Notes under the pieces: generated by a model | What the model saw: only the letters and a program-made list of their open reading frames with translations | The model's database searches: none | What the model was told of the DNA's origin: nothing | Assembly: GCF_001425055.1 (NCBI RefSeq) | Contig: NZ_LMDK01000018.1 | Span: forward strand, 372,001 to 436,000 | DNA from: Pelomonas sp. Root1237 | GTDB taxonomy: Bacteria; Pseudomonadota; Gammaproteobacteria; Burkholderiales; Burkholderiaceae_C | DNA: 64,000 nucleotides | Direction of reading: 5' to 3' | Translations under genes and position numbers: made by a program | Shown here: in pieces, positions 9,188 to 21,284 of the stretch | How positions within the stretch are numbered: position 1 is the stretch's first letter | Layout of the letters: every line of letters begins with the position of its first letter

Positions 9188-11968
9188 ATGCGCAGCGGCG
9201 GCTTCCCCCAAGTTTTCAGTCCCACCCTTCGTCCAGCCACCCAGTTCTGGCTGGTGGGCTGGCTGTTGCTGCTGTCGCTGTTCGCTGGGCCAAGCCTCGC
9301 CGCCCCCACGCTCGCCCAGCAGATCGAAGCCATCGAAGCCAGCCATGGCAGCGAGCCGCCCGAGGTGGTCGCGCGCCTGCGGCCGCTGGAAGCGCAGGCC
9401 CGCGCCATGGGCGGCGACAACCTGCGCGTCTTTCTCGCCGCCTGGGGCTATGCCCACGGCATGATGGACCAGTTCACGGTGGTCGATGCGGCAACGGCCG
9501 AGCTCATCGATCTGGGCGAACGCGAAGGCAATGCCGCGGCCATGGCTTCGGCGCTGGCACTGCGCGCGACCGTCCTGCAACTGTCGGGCCGCCTGAGCGT
9601 CGCCTACGACTGGGTGAACGCGTCCCTGCCCTGGGTGGAAAAGACCCAGGACGAGCCCTTGCGCTACTGGGTGTTCATGACGGCGGGCAATCTGAGCCTC
9701 GCGACGGGGCATTTGCAGGAAGGCCTGCGCAGCTACGCGGCGGCGAGCCGGTCGGCGCAGGCCCAGTCCAACCCGCGGCGCGGGGCGCAGGCCCATATGG
9801 CGCTGGCGCCCATACGCCTGGTCCTGCACGACATCGACGGTGCCCGTGCCGATGCGCAGCAGGCCTTTCGCCTGGCCGAGTCCGCGGGCAGCCTGCCCCT
9901 GCAACTGGCGGCCAAGTTGATCGAGTCCCTGGCCGAGGAAGAGGCCGGCCGCGGCCCGGCGCGCGACCTGGCCCGGGAGCAGGCCCGTCGGCTGGCCGCC
10001 CAGATCGAGCCCACGCTGGCCGCCAGCGCTGCCGCCGTGAATCCTGCTTCGGGCAGCGCGACCTGGTTCAACACCCAGGCGGAGGTCGTGCAGGAACTGG
10101 CCGACCTGCACCTGAGCGCACGCAACTTTGTGGCCGCGCAGCGCTATGCCGAGACTGCGCTGAAGCTGGCCCGACAGGAAGGTGACGAGGACGCTGTGGC
10201 CGTGGCCACGATCAGTTCCGGGCTGGCGCGACTCGGCTTGCGCCAGACGGCCCCCGGCGACCAACTGGTGAACGAGGGCCTGGCGTCGCTGGAGAAGCAG
10301 GGCCGCAAGGTGCGCCTGCTGGAGCAGTTGAACCGGCATGCCGGCCTGCTGGAAGCCCTGGGCGATGCGGCGGGCGCGCTGCGCCAATCGCGCAAGGCAC
10401 TGGGGCTGGAGGCCGAGCTGGTGCGCAACGACCGTGTCAGCACGGTGCTGGAACTGCAGCGCCGCTCCAGCTTCGAGCAGAACCAGCGCGCCCTGGAGAG
10501 CCTCAAGCATGACAACGAGCTGCAAGCCAGCCAGCTCGAGCGCCACAGCAGCGAAAGGCGGCTGACCCTGGGCCTGGCCCTCGCCCTGCTCATCGTCGTG
10601 CTGCTGACAGTGACCTTGTATCGCCGCGCCCGCAAGGCCAACCGCACGCTGCAGGCCCACAACGCCGAGCTGGCTTACGTCGGCCTGCATGACCGCGTGA
10701 CCGGCCTGCCCAACCGGCGCGCACTGGAGCGGCGGGCCCGGGAGCTCGGCAACGAGAGCTTCATCGGCTTGGGGATAGCCATCAATCGCTTCAGCCGCAT
10801 CATGGGCAGCCTGGGCCATGCCGCCGGTGACGACTTGCTGTGCCAGGTGGCAGCTCGGCTGAAGTCCGTCGTCGAGGGCGCCGGTGGCCGGCTCTACCGG
10901 ATGGACGGACTTTCCTTCGGTGCCATCGTGCCCGCACTGGGCGATGACGCCGCCCTGCGCAGCCTGCTGGAGCAGCTGCTGCAGGTGATGCAGCCTGTCT
11001 TCGAAGTGCAGCGCCAGCAGCTCGCGGTGACCTTGAGCATCGGTGCCGCTGAATACCCGCGGCACGGCGCGCAGACCTCCGACGTGGCCAAGGCCATCCA
11101 GCTCGCCATGCGACAGGCGCAGGGCCAGCCGGGCAACAGCGCGGTGGTTTTCACGGCAGGCCTGCTGGCCGACCAGCAGGACCGGCTGCAACTGGAGGCC
11201 CGCTTGTCGCAGGCCCTGGAGCGCGGTGAACTCGAACTCTTCTACCAGGCGCAGTGCGATCTGCGCACGCGCCGGCTGTCGGGCTTTGAGGCGCTGCTGC
11301 GCTGGCGCAGCCCCGACGGCCTGATTGCGCCGGACCGTTTCATTCCGCTGGCCGAGGAATCCGGTCTCATCGTGCCCATTGGCCGCTGGGTGCTGCAGCA
11401 GGCCTGCCGCCAGGCCAGGATCTGGCATGACAGCGGGCTGGGCCGGCCCGTGATGGCCATCAACATCTCGCCGCGGCAGTTCCAGCATCCCGAGTTCATG
11501 GCCACGGTGCGCGAGGCGCTGGAGAGCAGCGGCATGGATCCGCACTTCATCGAGCTGGAGATCACCGAGGGCGCCATGATGGACGACGCCGAGTCCACCA
11601 TCGCCAAGATGGCCGAGCTGCGTGCGCTGGGCCTGCACCTGGCCATCGATGACTTCGGCACCGGCTATTCGAGCCTGGCCTATCTGAAGCGCTTTCCCAT
11701 CAACCGCCTGAAGATCGACCGCGCCTTCGTGCGAGACCTCGGCCAGGACGAGGGCGGTGCGGCCATCGTGCAGGCCATGATCCAGCTGTCGCACAGCCTG
11801 GGGATGACCGTGGTCGCGGAAGGCGTTGAGGATGCCAGCCAGGAGGCCTGCCTGCGCAACTGGCAGTGCGACGTGATGCAGGGCTTTGGCTATGCGCGCC
11901 CGCAGCCTGTGCGAGAGGCGACGGCCTTCCTGGAGCGGTGCAGCCGTGAGGGCGGGATCGCGGAATAA
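9188..11968 (+). CDS. TPR sensor protein with degenerate GGDEF and intact EAL domain
   Basis: Predicted membrane-anchored c-di-GMP phosphodiesterase of 926 residues. In order it has an N-terminal signal/membrane segment (FWLVGWLLLLSLFAGPSLA), a helical TPR-type periplasmic region to about residue 450, a membrane segment near 458-478 (LTLGLALALLIVVLLTVTLY), a GGDEF domain and an EAL domain. The GGDEF active site reads RMDGLSF (571-577), so the catalytic GGDEF residues are lost. The EAL domain keeps FEALLRW (EAL at 701-703), AINISPRQF, ELEITEG, the DDFGTGYSS loop and VVAEGVE. Expected activity is hydrolysis of c-di-GMP, with the GGDEF domain at most a regulatory nucleotide site. It is a stand-alone gene between the zipA-like gene and the CNNM gene. 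Confidence 0.9.
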   Translation: MRSGGFPQVFSPTLRPATQFWLVGWLLLLSLFAGPSLAAPTLAQQIEAIEASHGSEPPEVVARLRPLEAQARAMGGDNLRVFLAAWGYAHGMMDQFTVVDAATAELIDLGEREGNAAAMASALALRATVLQLSGRLSVAYDWVNASLPWVEKTQDEPLRYWVFMTAGNLSLATGHLQEGLRSYAAASRSAQAQSNPRRGAQAHMALAPIRLVLHDIDGARADAQQAFRLAESAGSLPLQLAAKLIESLAEEEAGRGPARDLAREQARRLAAQIEPTLAASAAAVNPASGSATWFNTQAEVVQELADLHLSARNFVAAQRYAETALKLARQEGDEDAVAVATISSGLARLGLRQTAPGDQLVNEGLASLEKQGRKVRLLEQLNRHAGLLEALGDAAGALRQSRKALGLEAELVRNDRVSTVLELQRRSSFEQNQRALESLKHDNELQASQLERHSSERRLTLGLALALLIVVLLTVTLYRRARKANRTLQAHNAELAYVGLHDRVTGLPNRRALERRARELGNESFIGLGIAINRFSRIMGSLGHAAGDDLLCQVAARLKSVVEGAGGRLYRMDGLSFGAIVPALGDDAALRSLLEQLLQVMQPVFEVQRQQLAVTLSIGAAEYPRHGAQTSDVAKAIQLAMRQAQGQPGNSAVVFTAGLLADQQDRLQLEARLSQALERGELELFYQAQCDLRTRRLSGFEALLRWRSPDGLIAPDRFIPLAEESGLIVPIGRWVLQQACRQARIWHDSGLGRPVMAINISPRQFQHPEFMATVREALESSGMDPHFIELEITEGAMMDDAESTIAKMAELRALGLHLAIDDFGTGYSSLAYLKRFPINRLKIDRAFVRDLGQDEGGAAIVQAMIQLSHSLGMTVVAEGVEDASQEACLRNWQCDVMQGFGYARPQPVREATAFLERCSREGGIAE

Positions 11969-12001
11969 ACTGAAGCTCCATTCAGACCTCGGACTCGGCG
12001 C

Positions 12002-13303
12002 TTGACCACCAGCCTGCTGCTGATTGCCCTCCTCATCGCCGCCAGCGCCTTCTTCTCGATGGCCGAGCTGTCACTGGCGGCCTCGCGGCGGCTCAACCTG
12101 CAGCAGCGCGCCGACTCCGGCGATGCCCGCGCAGCCAAGGTGCTGGCTGTGCAGGAACATCCGGGCGACTACTTCACCGTCGTGCAAATCGGCGTCAACA
12201 CGGTCGCCATCCTGGCCGGCATCGTTGGCGAGGGTGCGTTCACGCCGCATTTCGAAGCGGCGCTTCGTCTCGTCGTTTCACCCGAACTGGCCGCGACGCT
12301 GGGCTTTGCCGCCTCCTTCATCAGCATCACGTCGCTCTTCATCGTGCTGGCCGACCTGGTGCCCAAGCGCTTGTCGATGAACGAGCCGGAGCGCGTCGCC
12401 ATGACGCTGGTAGGCCCCATGCTGGCCCTGTGCCGCGTGCTGAAGCCCCTGGCCTGGTTGTTCAGCGGCATCACCGAGGGCTTGATCCGCGTGTTGGGCC
12501 TGCCGGCCAAGCGTGACGAGACCATCAGCTACCGCGACATCCTCGCGCTGACCGAGGCCGGCTACCAGGCCGGCGTCGTGGCAGACGAGGAGCAGCAGGT
12601 CATCGCCAACGTGTTCGAGTTGGACACGCGCACCGTCGAGACGGTGATGACGGAGCGCGAGCGCATCGTCTTCTTCTCGCGCGACGACGATGACGTGCTG
12701 ATCCGCAACCGCATCGCCGACACACCCCACTCGACCTACGTCGTCTGCGACGGCGACGTCGACCAGGTCGTCGGCTACGTGGACGCAACCGACCTGTTCC
12801 AGCGTGTGCTGCGCGACGAGAAACTGTCGCTGCGCGAGGACGGCGGCGTGCTGGTCAAGAAAGTGCTGATCGTGCCGGACCGGCTGACGCTGTCCGAGAT
12901 GCTGACGCAGTTTCGCGACGCGCATGAGGACTTCGCCGTCGTCGTCAACGAGTACAGCCGCGTGGTGGGCGTCATCACGCTGAACGACGTGATGAACACG
13001 GTGATGGGCAGCCTGGTCGCGCCGCACGACGAGGAACAGATCGTGCGTCGCGAGGACGGTTCCTTCCTGGCCGACGGCATCACGCCCATCCCGGATGTCG
13101 AGCGGTCGCTGGGCATCGAGGGCTGGCCGCATGCCGGCACCTACGACACGCTGGCCGGCTTCCTGATGGTCATGCTGCGCCGCATTCCGCGGCGCACCGA
13201 TGTCGTCGAGTGGGAAGGCTGGCGCTTCGAGGTGGTTGACGTGGACAGCTACCGGGTCGACCAGGTCATGATCACCGCGGTAGCGCCTGCCGTCAGGGTT
13301 TGA
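12002..13303 (+). CDS. CNNM/CorC (HlyC-like, DUF21) membrane protein with CBS pair
   Basis: 433-residue inner-membrane protein of the family often labelled hemolysin or CorC. An N-terminal DUF21/CNNM region has three to four membrane segments (LLLIALLIAASAFFSMAELSLA, VNTVAILAGIVG, LGFAASFISITSLFIVLADLVP). A cytoplasmic CBS pair follows (VMTERERIVFFS ..., VNEYSRVVGVITLNDVMNTVMG), then a CorC/HlyC C-terminal domain (WEGWRFEVVDVD). Roles proposed for relatives are divalent-cation or polyamine export; true hemolysis is unlikely. The start is a TTG at 12002, the only one that preserves the first membrane segment. The 3' end overlaps the convergent amylase gene by 11 bases. Confidence 0.88.
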   Translation: MTTSLLLIALLIAASAFFSMAELSLAASRRLNLQQRADSGDARAAKVLAVQEHPGDYFTVVQIGVNTVAILAGIVGEGAFTPHFEAALRLVVSPELAATLGFAASFISITSLFIVLADLVPKRLSMNEPERVAMTLVGPMLALCRVLKPLAWLFSGITEGLIRVLGLPAKRDETISYRDILALTEAGYQAGVVADEEQQVIANVFELDTRTVETVMTERERIVFFSRDDDDVLIRNRIADTPHSTYVVCDGDVDQVVGYVDATDLFQRVLRDEKLSLREDGGVLVKKVLIVPDRLTLSEMLTQFRDAHEDFAVVVNEYSRVVGVITLNDVMNTVMGSLVAPHDEEQIVRREDGSFLADGITPIPDVERSLGIEGWPHAGTYDTLAGFLMVMLRRIPRRTDVVEWEGWRFEVVDVDSYRVDQVMITAVAPAVRV

Positions 13304-15155
13304 AGTTGCCGTCGCTGCGAGCCTGCGAACCGCTGGCGCAGCTCGTGAACTCGCGGTTGCCGCTGCCGGTGGCTTGATTGCTTTCCCAGACGGCCGACGA
13401 GCCGTTCCACTTCACATACTTGTATTGAATCGCCGTGCCGGCGGGCAGGCTGACCGTGCCGCTCCACGGCACGTTGGCGCCTGAGCCCTGGATGGTCAGC
13501 GCGAAGCCTGAACCCGGCGCCCAGGCGCCGAGACCGGTCACGTTGCCAACGACGCGCAGGTTTTCGCCCATCACCGTGTTGGCGTTGGCGATCGTGAAGG
13601 TCACGGCACAGCTGCTGCCGCCGCCGCCGCTGGTCTTCTGCCCGGTGTAGATGGCCACGGCCGGCGTGGGGCTGCCGCTGTTGGCCGGCACCGTGATGCT
13701 GGCGTTGCCGCTGGCATCCACCGTGATCGAGTCGGCCGTGCAGCCCGTGCCGGCGGCGTTCTTGGTGCCGTTGATGACGTTGCAGTAGGTGCCTGCGGAG
13801 AGACCCGTGGCAAACGTGCGCGTCCAGGCACTGCCGCTGTTGTTCAGCGCGACGAAGCCCACATTGCCGCGGCTGAAGGCGACCTGGTTGCCGTTGTTGC
13901 CGACGATCCAGTTCTGCTGCGCCTGGCCGAGGCTGGCATTGCGGAAGGCCACCATGTTCGCCAGCGGCGTCCAGCGGTGGGCGAAGTCCCAGACGACGTT
14001 GATCTGTGGCGCGCCGCCGCTATAGGGGCTGGCGCTGGGGCGGTCGGCACCGGTGTCGGTGAACTTGAAGCCCGAATAGAGCTGGGCCTCGCCATAGCCC
14101 TGGGCCAGCATGAAGACGTGCGCCAGCGTGTAGCGCTGCCCGGTCGCATCGGCGCCGCCGTTGTTGTTGATGTTCAGCGAGCCGCCGTTGCGCTCGGTGT
14201 CCCAGTTGGTGATGAAGACGGTTGCGTTCTGCGGCTGGATGAAGCCCCAGCTGCCGCCCCAGTTGCCCCAGGTGCCCATGACGCTCGGGATGCTCGCGAG
14301 GTTCAGGCCGTTGTTGTTGCGGAAGACATCGCGCATGGCCGACGTGAACTGGAACTCGTTGAGCGTGCCTACGGGGAAGTAGCTCGGCCGGTCCACCTCG
14401 CCGTCGTTGATGATCTCCTGCGTGACCCAGATCGGCTCGCCCTGCAGCGTCGTCGGGTAGGCGGCCTTCACGGCGTTCATGATCGACGTCCAGGCGCCGG
14501 CCGGCATGTGCTTGGACGCATCGATGCGAAAGCCGTCCACGCCCATGGCCAGCAGGGCCTTCAGGTAGTTGACGATCTGGCCCTGCACATAACTGCTTTC
14601 GGTAGACAGGTCAGGCAGGCCGCCGAGGCGGCAGTTCTGTACCGCCCAGCGGCCCGAGGGCGAGTTGTAGTCGCTGTCGGCGATGTTGCAGTTGGCGTGG
14701 AAGTCGCTGGCGCTGAAGAAGGGGTAGGCGAGCGTGCCGGCGTTCCAGGTCGAGCCATCGGTGGCCGTGCCGCTGCCGTCGGCCATCTGGTTGACGACGA
14801 TGTCGGCATAGACGCGCACACCGGCCGTGTGGCAGGTGTTGATCATGGTCTGTAGCTGCCCGGGCGTGCCCATGCGGCTGGTCAGGTTGGTGTAGTTGAC
14901 GGGCTGGTAGACGCCCCACCAGCCATTGGCGTTCTTGGACGCGCCGGGCGGCGAGATCTGCACGCCGCCAAAGCCCTTGGGGCCCAGCCATTGGGTGCAT
15001 TCGGTGGCGATGTCGGGCCATGACCACTCGAACATCTGGACCGATATCGAGTTGGGGTTCAGCGCGTGGGCCGGTGAGGCGAGGGCGGCGCTCAGTGCGA
15101 GCGCGAACGAGAGCGAAGGGGCGAGTCGGAAGCTCGCGGGCAGCAGCGATGGCAT
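13293..15155 (-). CDS. secreted GH13 alpha-amylase with C-terminal starch-binding domain (CBM20-like)
   Basis: Predicted extracellular endo-alpha-1,4-glucanase for starch, 620 residues. A signal peptide ends near residue 31 (ALASPAHA). The GH13 barrel shows ADIVVNQ, DGFRIDASKH with nucleophile D212, acid/base E247 in WVTQEIIND, and D319 in FITNWDTE, so all three catalytic acids are present. A small C-domain follows. After a GGGGSS linker come about 100 residues with the CBM20 pattern (LRVVGNVTGLGAWAPGSG, YKYVKWNGSSAVWESN). No maltose or glycogen genes are adjacent. The gene sits on the minus strand within the smc-ligA interval and has its own promoter-like site at 15283-15311. Confidence 0.95.
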   Translation of the reverse strand: MPSLLPASFRLAPSLSFALALSAALASPAHALNPNSISVQMFEWSWPDIATECTQWLGPKGFGGVQISPPGASKNANGWWGVYQPVNYTNLTSRMGTPGQLQTMINTCHTAGVRVYADIVVNQMADGSGTATDGSTWNAGTLAYPFFSASDFHANCNIADSDYNSPSGRWAVQNCRLGGLPDLSTESSYVQGQIVNYLKALLAMGVDGFRIDASKHMPAGAWTSIMNAVKAAYPTTLQGEPIWVTQEIINDGEVDRPSYFPVGTLNEFQFTSAMRDVFRNNNGLNLASIPSVMGTWGNWGGSWGFIQPQNATVFITNWDTERNGGSLNINNNGGADATGQRYTLAHVFMLAQGYGEAQLYSGFKFTDTGADRPSASPYSGGAPQINVVWDFAHRWTPLANMVAFRNASLGQAQQNWIVGNNGNQVAFSRGNVGFVALNNSGSAWTRTFATGLSAGTYCNVINGTKNAAGTGCTADSITVDASGNASITVPANSGSPTPAVAIYTGQKTSGGGGSSCAVTFTIANANTVMGENLRVVGNVTGLGAWAPGSGFALTIQGSGANVPWSGTVSLPAGTAIQYKYVKWNGSSAVWESNQATGSGNREFTSCASGSQARSDGNFKP

Positions 15156-15282
15156 GGGTGTGTCTCCGTCATGTGGTCGACCGCCGCCCTCGTCATGGGG
15201 CGGCTGGGTTCGGCCAATCGACTGCTTGCCCTGGCCGCCTTTCCCGTTCAGGAAAGTGCTGCGACTCTAGACAGACGGCGGT

Positions 15283-15311
15283 AATTTAAATGTAGGAAAA
15301 CTACCAATCAA
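15283..15311 (-). promoter_or_regulatory. sigma-70-like promoter of the amylase gene with internal inverted repeat
   Basis: Read on the minus strand, TTGATT (15306-15311) and TAAATT (15283-15288) are separated by exactly 17 bases, a good housekeeping promoter spacing, about 130 nt upstream of the amylase ATG. The spacer holds an inverted repeat GTAG-N5-CTAC, a position where a repressor would block polymerase. This AT-rich patch stands out in otherwise GC-rich DNA. The regulator is unknown and none is encoded nearby. Confidence 0.55.
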
Positions 15312-15351
15312 CGAGCAAAATCCCTAGAACATTCGGCGGCGGCGAGGTGAC

Positions 15352-17944
<2,593 letters not shown>

Positions 17945-17959
17945 GCAGCGCCCGCCCGC

Positions 17960-18745
17960 TCACTGGCTGACCTGGATGACCCGGCCGTTGAGCGGCTGCA
18001 CGGGTCGGGCGTTCATCGCATAGACGCGGCCAAAGCGGGCGATCTGCTCGGCAGACACCTGCACCGGCGTCTTCAGCACGAACCAGCTGACGCCTTCGCT
18101 GCAGGGCGGCGTCGTCAGCGAGCCGGCGAAGCTGTAGTAGGCGCGGTTGTCGGGCAGCAGGGCGTTCAGGTCGATGCCAAGGCCGGCGACGCTGGACTCC
18201 TGCTCCTTGGCCTTGGGCAGGTTGTCGAACACGGCCTGGATCAGCGGCAGCCTGGCGCCCTTGTCCATCAAGACCGCCACGACGGCCAGTTTGCCGTCCT
18301 CGCTCTTGTGAACGAGATGAGCCACGAGCGGATAGGCTTTGCCGTTCACCCGTTCCTCGCTGGGCTTGTGGAAGTGGAACTGCAGCAGCTCGTAGCGCTT
18401 GTCGCCGACGGTGATCGAACTGCCCGGCGCGATGTTGACCTGCACGGTGTGGCCGTTGTCGATGATCTTCAGCGGCGTGGGCTTGTAGTCGAAGCTGATC
18501 GCGGGCAGGGCAGCCGACTGGACGTCGGTGGTGCGGATGTCGATGGGCGACTGGGTCTGCCCCATCGCGCAGGTGCCGAACTTCTCGTCGACGCTGGCCC
18601 ATTTGGCCGGCCCGGTCACGCCGCTGTAAGTCCAGTGGGCCGGGTGCTGGCCGGGGTGTGCGGTCGCCGTTTCGGCGCAGAAGCCGGCGGCTGGCAGCAG
18701 GGCCGCCGTGAGCGCGATGACGTTGAGCTGGGAAATCCTTTTCAT
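17960..18745 (-). CDS. periplasmic alpha-type carbonic anhydrase
   Basis: Interconverts CO2 and bicarbonate, exported to the periplasm. It has 261 residues with a signal peptide ending near AGFCA (residue 24). The alpha-class signature is present: QSPIDIRT, the zinc ligands H124 and H126 in LQFHFHKPSEE and H143 in LVAHLVHKSEDG, and the SLTTPPCSEGV substrate-pocket loop. A clear AAGGAG ribosome site precedes the ATG. The gene is convergent with ligA (15 nt gap) and monocistronic. Confidence 0.95.
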   Translation of the reverse strand: MKRISQLNVIALTAALLPAAGFCAETATAHPGQHPAHWTYSGVTGPAKWASVDEKFGTCAMGQTQSPIDIRTTDVQSAALPAISFDYKPTPLKIIDNGHTVQVNIAPGSSITVGDKRYELLQFHFHKPSEERVNGKAYPLVAHLVHKSEDGKLAVVAVLMDKGARLPLIQAVFDNLPKAKEQESSVAGLGIDLNALLPDNRAYYSFAGSLTTPPCSEGVSWFVLKTPVQVSAEQIARFGRVYAMNARPVQPLNGRVIQVSQ

Positions 18746-18949
18746 GTGCGGCTCCTTGAGTCTTGGAAGTACGCCGCCGCGCGGGAGGCGGCGCCGGTCA
18801 TTGTGTGACGAGAGCCGCAGCCCTGGCGACAGCTTTCGGACAGCCGGTGGATGAAGAAATGCGAGCGCCCCGTGGCGGGTTTTTACAAGACCCCCAACCG
18901 ACCGCTGCGGACACTGGGTTCCATCGATTCACCTCACCTGGAGCCCACC

Positions 18950-20086
18950 ATGACCGCTGCCATCCGCCCCTTCCACATCGACATCCCGCAAGCCGCCATC
19001 GACGACCTGAAGCAGCGCCTGCGCCAGACGCGCTGGCCGCAGGCCGTGGCGCAGGACTGGAGCCGCGGCCAGCCCGTCGCCTTCGTCCGTGAACTGGCCC
19101 ACCAGTGGCTGAACGGTTTCGACTGGCGCCAGCAGGAAGCCGCGCTGAACCGCCACCCGCAGTTCACAACCGAGATCGACGGCCAGACGATCCACTTTCT
19201 GCACGTGCGCTCGCCCGAGCCGCATGCGCTGCCGCTGATCCTCACCCATGGCTGGCCCAGCACGGTGGCCGAGTTCCTCGACCTGATCGGCCCGCTGAGC
19301 GACCCGCGCGCCCATGGCCTCGACCCCGCGCAGGCCTTCCATCTCGTCATCCCGTCGCTGCCTGGCTTCGCGTTCTCGTCGCCGCTGGCGGGGCCCGGCT
19401 GGGACGCCGCCCGCACCGCCGCCGCGTGGGATGTGCTGATGAAGCGCCTCGGCTATGAGCGCTACGGCGCGCAGGGCGGCGACGCCGGCGCGCTGTTGAC
19501 CCGCGAGTTGGGCATCCTGAATCCGCAAGGGCTGGTGGGCGTGCACCTGCAGCAGATCTTTGCCTTCCCGAGCGGCGCGCCGGGCGAGATGGAGAAGCTG
19601 TCGCCTTTCGAGAAGGCCGGCCTGGGCAACCTGGCGCGCTTCCAGAAGTACAACGGCTACGCCGAGATCCAGTCCAAGCGGCCGGCGACGCTCGGCTTCG
19701 GCCTGGTCGATTCACCGGTCGCGCAGCTGGCCTGGAATGCCGAGCTCTTCTTCGGCTTCGAGGGCGAGGCCGCCACCACGATGGATCGCGAGCGTTTCCT
19801 GACGCATGTGTCGCTGTACTGGTTCACGGCCACCGGCGGCCAGGCGGCCGAGTTCTATCTGGAGAACGCCCGCACCGGCGCCGGCTACCGCGAGCTGCCC
19901 AACGCGGCGCCCACCGCGGTCGCCTCCTTCCCGAACGACTTTCGCTCCGTGCGGGCCTTTGCCGAGCGTTCGCACAGCAACATCCGCCAGTGGACCGAGA
20001 TGCCGGAGGGCGGCCACTTCGCCGCAACGGATGCGCCGCGGTTGCTGATCGATGACATCCGCAGCTTCTTTGCCCAGGTGAACTGA
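18950..20086 (+). CDS. epoxide hydrolase (EHN domain plus alpha/beta hydrolase)
   Basis: 378-residue protein with an N-terminal EHN lid/packing domain ([23 protein letters not shown]) and an alpha/beta-hydrolase fold. Oxyanion-loop HGWPS is at 100-104, the nucleophile elbow [11 protein letters not shown] places D178, and the C-terminal histidine is in [13 protein letters not shown]. This is the juvenile-hormone/microsomal epoxide hydrolase type; the natural substrate is unknown. The start at 18950 (MTAAIRPFH, preceded by CTGGAG) is preferred to an in-frame ATG 99 nt upstream, since the extra stretch lacks family similarity. No partner gene is adjacent on the same strand. Confidence 0.9.
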   Translation: MTAAIRPFHIDIPQAAIDDLKQRLRQTRWPQAVAQDWSRGQPVAFVRELAHQWLNGFDWRQQEAALNRHPQFTTEIDGQTIHFLHVRSPEPHALPLILTHGWPSTVAEFLDLIGPLSDPRAHGLDPAQAFHLVIPSLPGFAFSSPLAGPGWDAARTAAAWDVLMKRLGYERYGAQGGDAGALLTRELGILNPQGLVGVHLQQIFAFPSGAPGEMEKLSPFEKAGLGNLARFQKYNGYAEIQSKRPATLGFGLVDSPVAQLAWNAELFFGFEGEAATTMDRERFLTHVSLYWFTATGGQAAEFYLENARTGAGYRELPNAAPTAVASFPNDFRSVRAFAERSHSNIRQWTEMPEGGHFAATDAPRLLIDDIRSFFAQVN

Positions 20087-20111
20087 GCACGAGGCTGGCT
20101 ACGATGGGCGA

Positions 20112-20240
20112 ATGCCCGCCGACATCCGCCGCGAGACGCGCGAGGCCGATTCACCGTCGGCCTCGCGCTTCATCGCTCGCATCGAACAGGTCGAGTACGC
20201 CGCCCCGGCGGTGGAGGTGGCGCGGCCGGCCGGCGCCTGA
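20112..20240 (+). CDS. possible small ORF of 42 codons
   Basis: An ATG at 20112 opens 42 codons ending in TGA at 20240, directly abutting the LysR stop at 20241. The product would be soluble, charged at the start (MPADIRRETREADSP) and hydrophobic-poor. I see no ribosome site and no recognisable motif. It fills the only gap between the epoxide hydrolase and the LysR gene and may be chance coding in GC-rich DNA. Confidence 0.2.
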   Translation: MPADIRRETREADSPSASRFIARIEQVEYAAPAVEVARPAGA

Positions 20241-21173
20241 TCAGGGCTTGCGCCGCGGCGTCGCGTCCGGCCCCAGCACGCCCTTCACATGCGCCCATTC
20301 GGGCACGGTCTCGAACAGGTGGTCGATGAAGGCGCGCGTCTTGGCCGGCATCAGCCGGCGGCTGGCCGTCAGCAGCGTCACGGGCAGGGGCTCGTAGCTC
20401 CACTCGGGCAACACGGGCACCAGGGTGCCCGCCACGATGTCCGACGCCACCATGCCGAAGGGAAAGCTGCCGAGCCCGCCGCCGGCGCGCGTCAACGACA
20501 GCACCAGGCCGATGGAGTTCGCTTCCAGCGGGCCAACCGGATGCACCTCGGCCGTCTGCTTGCCGTTCTGCAGCGTGCGGTACATGCCCTTGCCCTGGGT
20601 CAGCACGACGAAGTCATGCTCGGCCAGGTCTGCAGGCGTCTGCGGTGCGGGCCTGGCCTGCAGATAGACCGGGCTGGCATACAGGCCTCGCTCCAACAGC
20701 ATGTACTGGCGCGCCACCAGGTCGGGCTCGTCCACCGGGCCCATGCGCACGGCCACGTCATAGGGCTCGTTGAAAAGGTCGACACGGCGTGGCGTCGTGT
20801 CCACCTCCAGCTCCACCTTGGGGTAGCGGCGTATGAAGCGAGCAAAGCTTTCCGCCAGCACCAGCATCGCAAACTCGGCCGGCACGGACACGCGCAGTCG
20901 CCCTGTGGGCGTGGCATCGCGTGAGGCCAGCCATTCGCGCGTCTCGGCGATGTCCTCTTCGTGGCGGGCGGCGCGTTCGGCGAGTTGCTCGCCCAGCTCC
21001 GTCAACGTCAGCCGGCTGGCGCCGGGCACAAAGAGGCGGGCGGCTACCGAGGTCTCCAACGCCGTGAGGCGCCGGCTCAAGGTTGCCTTGGGCAGGTCGA
21101 GCTGGCGGGAGGCCTCGGACAGCGATCCCGCCTTGTGAACCTGGGCCAGCAGCAAGAGGTCGTCGATCTTCAT
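20241..21173 (-). CDS. LysR-family transcriptional regulator
   Basis: 310-residue regulator with an N-terminal winged helix-turn-helix (DDLLLLAQVHKAGSLSEASRQLDLPKATLSRRLTALE) and a LysR substrate-binding domain (GRLRVSVPAEFAMLVLAESFARFIRRYPKVELEVDTTPRRVDL). It is divergent from the pirin-emrAB-nodT operon with about 110 nt between starts. By the usual arrangement of LysR genes it is the best candidate regulator of that operon, sensing a small molecule that is not known. The intergenic strip contains a T-rich run of GTTTC-like units (about 21190-21222) that could hold its binding sites. Confidence 0.92.
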   Translation of the reverse strand: MKIDDLLLLAQVHKAGSLSEASRQLDLPKATLSRRLTALETSVAARLFVPGASRLTLTELGEQLAERAARHEEDIAETREWLASRDATPTGRLRVSVPAEFAMLVLAESFARFIRRYPKVELEVDTTPRRVDLFNEPYDVAVRMGPVDEPDLVARQYMLLERGLYASPVYLQARPAPQTPADLAEHDFVVLTQGKGMYRTLQNGKQTAEVHPVGPLEANSIGLVLSLTRAGGGLGSFPFGMVASDIVAGTLVPVLPEWSYEPLPVTLLTASRRLMPAKTRAFIDHLFETVPEWAHVKGVLGPDATPRRKP

Positions 21174-21284
21174 GGCGTCGTTTATCTCGCTGTTTCTCGT
21201 TTGGTTTCGTTTCGTTTCTGGAACGGTGAGTTTGAGTTTTGTGGCTATTCGCCATAAATGGAACTCTCTACAGTCGCGGCCATC

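Noticed and set aside
10600..11150. Active diguanylate cyclase
   Set aside because: The GGDEF signature is replaced by MDGLSF, so cyclase activity is not expected.
9179..11794. 871-codon open frame opposite the GGDEF-EAL gene
   Set aside because: Mirror frame of a gene with clear catalytic motifs; no recognisable domain or ribosome site.
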